Assembly (NCBI GenBank): GCA_027489135.1
Contig: JAIYAI010000504.1
Location: 1 to 11,885 of the forward strand
Direction: 5' to 3'
Source: Acetobacteraceae bacterium
Lineage (GTDB): Bacteria; Pseudomonadota; Alphaproteobacteria; Acetobacterales; Acetobacteraceae
Length of the DNA stretch: 11,885 bases
Position numbers and translations under genes: made by a program. The stretch's first letter is position 1; each line of letters opens with the position of its first letter. The notes under the pieces are model-generated. The model searched no databases. It was not told the origin of the DNA and saw only the letters and a list, made by a program, of their open reading frames with translations. Below are positions 8,038 through 11,885 of this stretch, one piece after another.

Positions 8038-9063
8038 CTAGAGATGCGGCAGCACGGCATCTGCGAAATTCCGGATGACCTGGTCGATTGGCATCGCACC
8101 GGGTCCCGGTATCTGCGGGTTCAAGATGATCCGATCCACCCGCGGGTTCGCGCTGAGCCGCTGCAGCTGTTCCCGCACCTCATCCGCGTCACCAGCGATC
8201 GCAAACTTCCGCACGAGAGCATCGGGAACGATGGCAGAGTGCGATGCAGACGCCGCTGCATGGTCCCCGACCCGGTACTGCTCGCGCAGGGCGACGACCA
8301 CGTCGCGCTCGTTGCCCTCGAACGACTCCGGATTGGCCTGCATCAGGGCACTGGCGACGCGGGCGCGGACCTGGTCGAGCGCCTTCTGCCGGTCGGGGTC
8401 GAGGCTGAACGGCACCCAGCAGGACGCCTCCACTGATCCGGCGGGGCGACCAGCCTGTGCCGCCCCTTGATCCAGCCAAGCGATGCCGCGATCCACAAGA
8501 TCGGGCGCGGTGCCCTGCAGCAGTATCGCGCCGTCGACATGTGCTCCCGCGCTCCGCGTCATGCGCGGTCCGCTCGCGGCGTAGTGGATCGGCACATTGG
8601 CCGGCTGCCGGAGCCAGCTAATTTCGCCCGCGACGTCCCGATCGTAGGTCACTGGCTGACCGTCGAGCAGCGTGCGCAATGCACGGGTGAATGCCTCCAC
8701 CTCGTCGATGCGGGCCGCTGGCCTTCCGATGGTCTTCAGGGAACTGAAGCCGGTGCCGAAGCCCATCATGACACGGCCTGGCGCCATCTCGTGCAAGGTT
8801 GCCGCCGCGCCTGCCACGACCGAGAGGTGCCGGGTCACGGGCTGGGTGACCCCGGTGGCGATCCGCAGCCGCTCGGTGCGCATCAGGCAGGCGGTGAGGG
8901 AGACAAAGACCTCGCGGCACAGCAGCTGGGAATCGATGATCCAGGCGCTCTCGAAGCCAACCTGCTCCGCCAGCGCGGCATTCGCCGCCAGGGTCTGGAC
9001 CGGCACCGCCCCCCACAGAGCCAGCCCGAGCTTCGGCCGCTCGCCGGCTTGCCTCACGGCCAT
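8038..9063 (-). CDS. LLM class flavin-dependent oxidoreductase
   Basis: 341 residues from the ATG at 9063-9061, chosen because GAGGG lies 10 nt before it and the family's first strand (PKLGLALWG) follows at once. The frame stays open further upstream, but that part crosses the palindrome at 9171-9208 and does not resemble the family. The protein is a luciferase-like TIM barrel: LAEQVGFESAWIIDS (residues 31-45), LRIATGVTQPVTRHLSVVAGAAATL (67-90), GRVMMGFGTGFSSLKTIG (97-114), then VPIHYAASGPRMTRSAG and DGAILLQGTAPDLV. These segments resemble FMN- or F420-using methylene-tetrahydromethanopterin reductase-like and alkane-monooxygenase-like enzymes. The cofactor and substrate cannot be told from sequence. 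It looks complete. It shares an orientation with the phage-like block upstream but is separated from it by about 165 bp, and it may be cargo or flanking chromosomal sequence. Confidence 0.87.
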   Translation of the reverse strand: MAVRQAGERPKLGLALWGAVPVQTLAANAALAEQVGFESAWIIDSQLLCREVFVSLTACLMRTERLRIATGVTQPVTRHLSVVAGAAATLHEMAPGRVMMGFGTGFSSLKTIGRPAARIDEVEAFTRALRTLLDGQPVTYDRDVAGEISWLRQPANVPIHYAASGPRMTRSAGAHVDGAILLQGTAPDLVDRGIAWLDQGAAQAGRPAGSVEASCWVPFSLDPDRQKALDQVRARVASALMQANPESFEGNERDVVVALREQYRVGDHAAASASHSAIVPDALVRKFAIAGDADEVREQLQRLSANPRVDRIILNPQIPGPGAMPIDQVIRNFADAVLPHL

Positions 9064-9170
9064 CTCGGTGTGTCCCTCGGTCAGGCGCTTCCCGTTGCCG
9101 GGGAGGGTCGTCTCGACCAGGGAGAGCGTCAATGCCGCCGGCAGAGGCAGTCCTGGCCGACCGGCGGCCT

Positions 9171-9208
9171 GTTCACCACCGACCAACGGTCGTTGGTGGG
9201 TGGTGAAC
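9171..9208. repeat. Near-perfect inverted repeat with 18-bp arms
   Basis: GTTCACCACCGACCAACG, then GT, then CGTTGGTGGGTGGTGAAC. The arms match at 17 of 18 positions with a 2-nt centre. It lies between the stop of the - strand HTH gene B (9228) and the start of the flavin oxidoreductase (9063). No T run follows on either strand, so it is not a typical intrinsic terminator. It could be a regulator operator, a recombination or replication site, or a scar of a mobile element. Confidence 0.8.
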
Positions 9209-9227
9209 ATGCTGCGCTTATGCGGTG

Positions 9228-9647
9228 TCAGGCAGGCCCGCGGCCGTCGTCCACGCCAGCCTCGACCTGCTTGTACGGGCTGTAGGTCTCGATCCACTGG
9301 TCGGTCGTGGGCTCCTCGCGCGGCACGCCGGTGTAGATCACGTAGTTCGGCTGCACGTCGCCGCTGTGATGCACCTCCGACTTCTCCCGCCAACCAGCCC
9401 TGGCCTTCATCCAGAAGATCGCTGCCGCCACGTTCTTGCCGGTGGTTGCCATCTGAAATAGCGACTGCGCGACCTTCGCCGTCGCCTCGACGGACCCGCG
9501 ATCCAGCTCCTCGCGGAAGTGCTTCCGCAGCGTCTTGGGCTCGCAGCCGACCTGCTTGGCGATGTCGTCGTGGATCACGCCGAAGCCGGCAAGCGCCTTG
9601 ACCAGACGCCGCTGCTCCTCGGTTGGCTCGAACTGCACGCCCTGCAT
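9228..9647 (-). CDS. HTH protein, terminase small subunit-like (paralogue B)
   Basis: 139 residues. The ATG at 9647-9645 overlaps the methyltransferase stop by one base (TGATG on the - strand), with GGGAG 8 nt before it. Residues about 8-45 (PTEEQRRLVKALAGFGVIHD, then DIAKQVGCEPKTLRKHF) form a helix-turn-helix, followed by helical VEATAKVAQSLFQMA and the conserved AAAIFWMKARAGWREK (74-89). The last 50 residues are polar and end VDDGRGPA. Proteins of this shape occur in phage-like blocks of Alphaproteobacteria, where they would fit the DNA-recognition subunit of a terminase. That role is an inference, and a plain DNA-binding regulator is possible. It matches protein A at 57 of 84 positions without gaps. 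No large terminase follows, which is odd if it is a packaging gene. Confidence 0.8.
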   Translation of the reverse strand: MQGVQFEPTEEQRRLVKALAGFGVIHDDIAKQVGCEPKTLRKHFREELDRGSVEATAKVAQSLFQMATTGKNVAAAIFWMKARAGWREKSEVHHSGDVQPNYVIYTGVPREEPTTDQWIETYSPYKQVEAGVDDGRGPA

Positions 9648-10901
9648 CAGGCGCTCTCCCGCGCCCGGTCCGACGCCACCGCGTCGAAGCTGCGGCCGTC
9701 GGTCTCCAGCACGGCCTCCTGGCCGGTGAACGCCTGCCAGCGCAGCACCGCGACATCGACATACGCCGGCGACAGCTCCACCGCGTGGCAGCAGCGGCCC
9801 GTCATCTCGGCGGCGATGATCGTGGTGCCTGAGCCAGAGAAGGGCTCGTACACGGCCTGGCCGGGGCTGCTGTTGTTCTCGATCGGCCTGCGCATGCACT
9901 CCACGGGCTTCTGGGTGCCGTGGACGGTCTCGGTGTCCTGGCCGGCGCTGGCGATCTGCCAGAGCGTGGTCTGCTTCCGGTCGCCGGACCAATGGCCCGT
10001 GCCGCGGACCGCGTACCAGCAGGGTTCGTGTTGCCAATGGTAATGCCCGCGGCTCAAGACCAACCTGTCCTTGGCCCAGATGATCTGGCTGCGGATCTCG
10101 AAGCCCGAGGCGGTCAGGCTCTCGGCGACCGTGGTCGCGTGCAGGGCGCCGTGCCACACGTACGCGACCTCGCCCGGGAACAATGCCCAGGCTTCCCGCC
10201 AGTCGGCCCGGTCGTCGTTCTCGACCTTGCCGGTGCGGGCAGTGGCGCTGAGGCCGGCACGGTTGAGCCACGCGGGATCGTATCCGACACCATACGGTGG
10301 ATCGCTCACCATCAGATGCGGCCGCACCCCGTCGAGCACGCGGCGCCACCGTGGCCGCCTTCGTGGCGTCGCCGCAGATCAGGCGATGGCGGCCCAGGAT
10401 CCAGAGGTCCCCGGCACGGCTGACCGGATCGACGGGCGCCTCGGGCACCAGGTCGGGATCGGTCAGGCCGTCGCTGGCATCGATGAGCAGCTTGCCGAGC
10501 TCGTCCTCGCCGAAGCCGGTGAGGCTCAGATCGAAGCCGTCGAGCTTCAGGTCACCCAGCTCGATGCGGAGCAAGTTTTCGTCCCACCCCGCGTTGAGGG
10601 CCAGCTTGTTGTCGGCGAGGATATACGCGCGCTTCTGAGCCGGCGTGAGGTGGCTCAGCTCGATCACCGGCACCTCGGCCAGGCCCAGCTCGCGCGCTGC
10701 CATCAGGCGCCCGTGGCCGGCGATGACGCCGCGCTCTCCGTCGATCAGGACCGGATTGGTGAAGCCGAACTCACGGATCGAGGCTGCGATCTGCGCGACC
10801 TGGGCGTCGGAATGGGTGCGGGCGTTCCGGGCATACGGCACGAGATCGGTGATGCGGGCCGTGTTGTAGGCCGGAAACTTCGCCGGCGCGGTCTGACTCA
10901 T
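9647..10901 (-). pseudogene. ParB-domain/DNA-methyltransferase fusion, broken by a one-base frameshift
   Basis: Two reading frames join into one protein of about 417 residues. The first (from ATG 10901) is a ParB/Srx-like nuclease-fold domain: NARTHSDAQVAQIAASIREFGF, PVLIDGERGVIAGHGRLMAA, then LTPAQKRAYILADNKLAL and DLWILGRHRLICGDATKAA. After ATVA (about 10345) the protein goes out of frame. The next frame gives VLDGVRPHLMVSDPPYGVGY with the DPPY catalytic motif, then IIWAKDRLVLSRGHYHWQHE, HGTQKPVECM and the SAM-binding FSGSGTT near the C-terminus. DPPY before FxGxG is the beta-class order of N6-adenine/N4-cytosine methyltransferases. Removing one C from GGCGCC on this strand restores V-A-R-V-L-D-G-V. 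The start overlaps the stop of gene A (ATGA) and the stop overlaps the start of gene B. Such fusions are common orphan methylases of prophages. The break may be real decay or a sequencing error in GC-rich DNA. Confidence 0.87.
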
Positions 10902-11281
10902 GCTGCCTCGCCCTCGATCAGCGTGGCCGGCGCGGGATCGTCGATGGGCTGGAAGAACCGCCGCACCATGATCACGGGCTGCGTGCCATCCGGACCGCTA
11001 ACCTCCACCTGTTGCTTCTCGCGCCATCCTGCGCGCGCCTTGAGCCAGAAGATCGTCGCGGCAATGTTCCCGGGCGTCGTGGCCTGCTGGTAGAGGCACT
11101 GTGCCACCCGCGCGTTCGCCTCGATCGTCGCGGTGTCGAGCTCCACCCGGAACCGCGTTCGCAGCGTCGGCGGGCTGCAGCGCACGACCACCGCGATGTC
11201 ATCATGTGGTACGCCGAAGCTCGCCATCGCCTTGACCAGGCGGCGCTGCTCGTCGGTCGGGATGAACGGCTTCGCGGGCAC
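10898..11281 (-). CDS. HTH protein, terminase small subunit-like (paralogue A)
   Basis: 127 residues from the GTG at 11281-11279, chosen because GAGGGAG (11298-11292) lies 10 nt before it and the start then lines up with that of paralogue B. A longer GTG start at 11341 is possible. It has the HTH region PTDEQRRLVKAMASFGVPHD, DIAVVVRCSPPTLRTRF, the helix ARVAQCLYQQA and the conserved ATIFWLKARAGWREK. The C-terminus (VSGPDGTQPVIMVRRFFQPI...) differs from that of B. It is the first gene of a tight - strand operon; its TGA overlaps the ATG of the ParB-methyltransferase by 4 bases. Its role is inferred as DNA recognition in a phage-like module. The tail differences suggest that A and B are old duplicates or independently kept partners rather than a fresh copy. 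Confidence 0.8.
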   Translation of the reverse strand: MPAKPFIPTDEQRRLVKAMASFGVPHDDIAVVVRCSPPTLRTRFRVELDTATIEANARVAQCLYQQATTPGNIAATIFWLKARAGWREKQQVEVSGPDGTQPVIMVRRFFQPIDDPAPATLIEGEAA

Positions 11282-11785
11282 CGCGTCTGGGCTCCCTCGA
11301 CATGCGCCATTCTGCGCTATGCGATGGAGGAAGGTTACCACGCGCGGAATCGCGTGCTCAATACGACGCGATTGCGATGCTCTACGCAGCGCTACGCCAT
11401 GCAGCCTTTTTTGTCGTGCGGGGACGCGTGCCTCGACGCTCTCATCGCGTCGCAGCCGGTTGGGACGAACCTCTACCCCGATGCGCGTCGTCGTTGCCGC
11501 GCACGGCTCAACCCCGACGATCGCCGTCCCGAAATCCCCAAGGGAGCGCCGGTTCCCAATAATCGGCTCTCCCCTTTAGGGGACAACGCTTGGGAATCTG
11601 GGAATGTGGCGGAATTCCTGGGGTTTTTGTCGTTCCCAGGCTCTTGGGAACGGTGTTTCTTGGGAACGCGAATTCACGTGCAATTTCAGAAGGTTACTGC
11701 GTTCCCAGGTAACCGGGGCAAAACCTCGGGCATCGGGGCGATTTGGGGATTCCCCCGGTCACGGCGGCTGTGATTCGCTGCTGGT
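11282..11785. other. Intergenic region between divergent HTH gene A and the transposase
   Basis: About 500 bases with no gene I can support; ORFs here are shadows. The stretch from about 11520 is visibly richer in A and T than its surroundings and carries the TGGGAA motif array, a TCCCCTTTAGGGGA palindrome at 11570-11583 and GGGGATTCCCC at 11745-11755. The left part (11314-11401) has two similar 13-mers, GCGCTATGCGATG and GCGCTACGCCATG, 75 bp apart. Promoters for the two divergent genes should lie here, but no clear -35/-10 pair stands out. Confidence 0.6.
11552..11709. repeat. Array of seven TGGGAA(C/T) / (G)TTCCCA motifs
   Basis: Copies: GTTCCCAA 11552-11559; TGGGAAT 11591-11597 and 11599-11605 (tandem, 8-bp step); CGTTCCCA 11631-11638 facing TGGGAACG 11645-11652 (perfect 8-bp inverted repeat, 6-nt spacer); TTGGGAACG 11660-11668; CGTTCCCAGG 11700-11709, identical to 11631-11640. 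TCTTGGGAACG occurs twice, 16 bp apart. Seven hits in 158 bp, in both orientations, suggest clustered protein-binding sites. Confidence 0.75.
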
Positions 11786-11885
11786 GTGGCGACGCCCCTG
11801 CATTCCGACGATCTGACCCCGGCGGAGCTGAAAGCTCTGGTGATCGAGTTGCTTGGCCGTGTGCGCGATCTGGAGCGGCAGGTGG
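11786..11885 (+). CDS. IS66-like transposase, N-terminal part (cut by window edge)
   Basis: The frame has a TGA at 11771-11773, then a GTG at 11786 as the only likely start, and runs open to the window end (33 codons). It reads VATPLHSDDLTPAELKALVI, then ELLGRVRDLERQV. This matches the N-terminal helical/leucine-zipper segment of IS66-like (TnpC-type) transposases common in Alphaproteobacteria, which carry SPAELKALVLxLLxRVxxLE-type starts. No tnpA or tnpB helper gene is seen upstream on this strand, so it would be a single-transposase form or an orphan. There is no clear ribosome binding site. Only the first part is visible, so whether it is intact is unknown. Confidence 0.7.
   Translation, partial: MATPLHSDDLTPAELKALVIELLGRVRDLERQV

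Noticed and set aside
9171..9208. Integron attC site
   Set aside because: The core motifs RYYYAAC and GTTRRRY are not met at the inner or outer ends of the dyad, and no integron integrase is present.
8467..9285. A 272-codon + strand frame opposite the flavin oxidoreductase
   Set aside because: It is the shadow of a recognisable LLM oxidoreductase on the - strand.
9064..9762. N-terminal extension of the flavin oxidoreductase frame into the phage-like operon
   Set aside because: The frame stays open by chance through the palindrome and antisense to nothing conserved; it reads gene B and methylase DNA out of frame. The family's first strand begins right after the ATG at 9063.
10339..10345. Programmed frameshifting in the ParB-methyltransferase
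   Set aside because: There is no slippery heptamer or homopolymer at the break, only GGCGCC, and no evident downstream stimulatory structure. Mutation or sequencing error is simpler.
11632..11667. LexA (SOS) box among the GTTCCC/GGGAAC motifs
   Set aside because: The alphaproteobacterial LexA box is GTTC-N7-GTTC. The direct GAAC pair here is separated by 12 bases and the others are inverted, so the spacing does not fit.

Overview
The window is GC-rich, with codon usage and gene families typical of Alphaproteobacteria. The combination of a giant RTX protein, a DUF3489 gene coupled to a serine recombinase, a ParB-methyltransferase of prophage type and an IS66-like transposase start suggests Rhodospirillales/Acetobacteraceae (Roseomonas-like). 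That placement is an inference from family resemblance only. The window looks like an accessory, mosaic stretch rather than a housekeeping region.

Left half (1-5776, + strand): the 3' 5.8 kb of one very large gene for a calcium-binding, type I-secreted RTX protein. It is open to the left edge, so its start lies outside. It contains a large repeat of about 249 residues in tandem, a C-type lectin-like domain inserted in the third copy, six modules of about 70 residues separated by RTX nonapeptide blocks, and a C-terminal RTX-protein secretion domain. It is probably a surface or extracellular adhesin.

Middle (5777-6502): a junction zone. It holds no confident complete gene, only a weak hairpin and, on the - strand, the orphan C-terminal end of a discoidin-like (phage-tail-type) protein with no start. 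Next (6503-8031, + strand) is a two-gene, translationally coupled unit: a DUF3489 protein and a small serine recombinase. Converging on it, with 6 bp between the stop codons, is a full-length luciferase-like (LLM class) flavin oxidoreductase on the - strand (8038-9063).

Right (9228-11281, - strand): a compact operon-like block with overlapping start and stop codons. Its order is HTH/terminase-small-subunit-like protein A, a ParB-domain/DNA-methyltransferase fusion broken by a one-base frameshift, and a paralogue B of the first protein. No large terminase or other packaging gene follows; an 18-bp-arm inverted repeat and the flavin oxidoreductase come instead, so this looks like a decayed or captured prophage module. 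At the right edge (11282-11785) an AT-richer non-coding stretch carries seven copies of a TGGGAA(C/T) motif in both orientations plus small palindromes. It leads into the 5' end of an IS66-like transposase on the + strand, cut by the window edge.

The genes do not form one pathway. The signals most worth a second look are the TGGGAAC motif array before the transposase, the lectin insertion in the RTX repeat, the paralogue-methylase-paralogue operon with its frameshift, and the large inverted repeat at 9171-9208.
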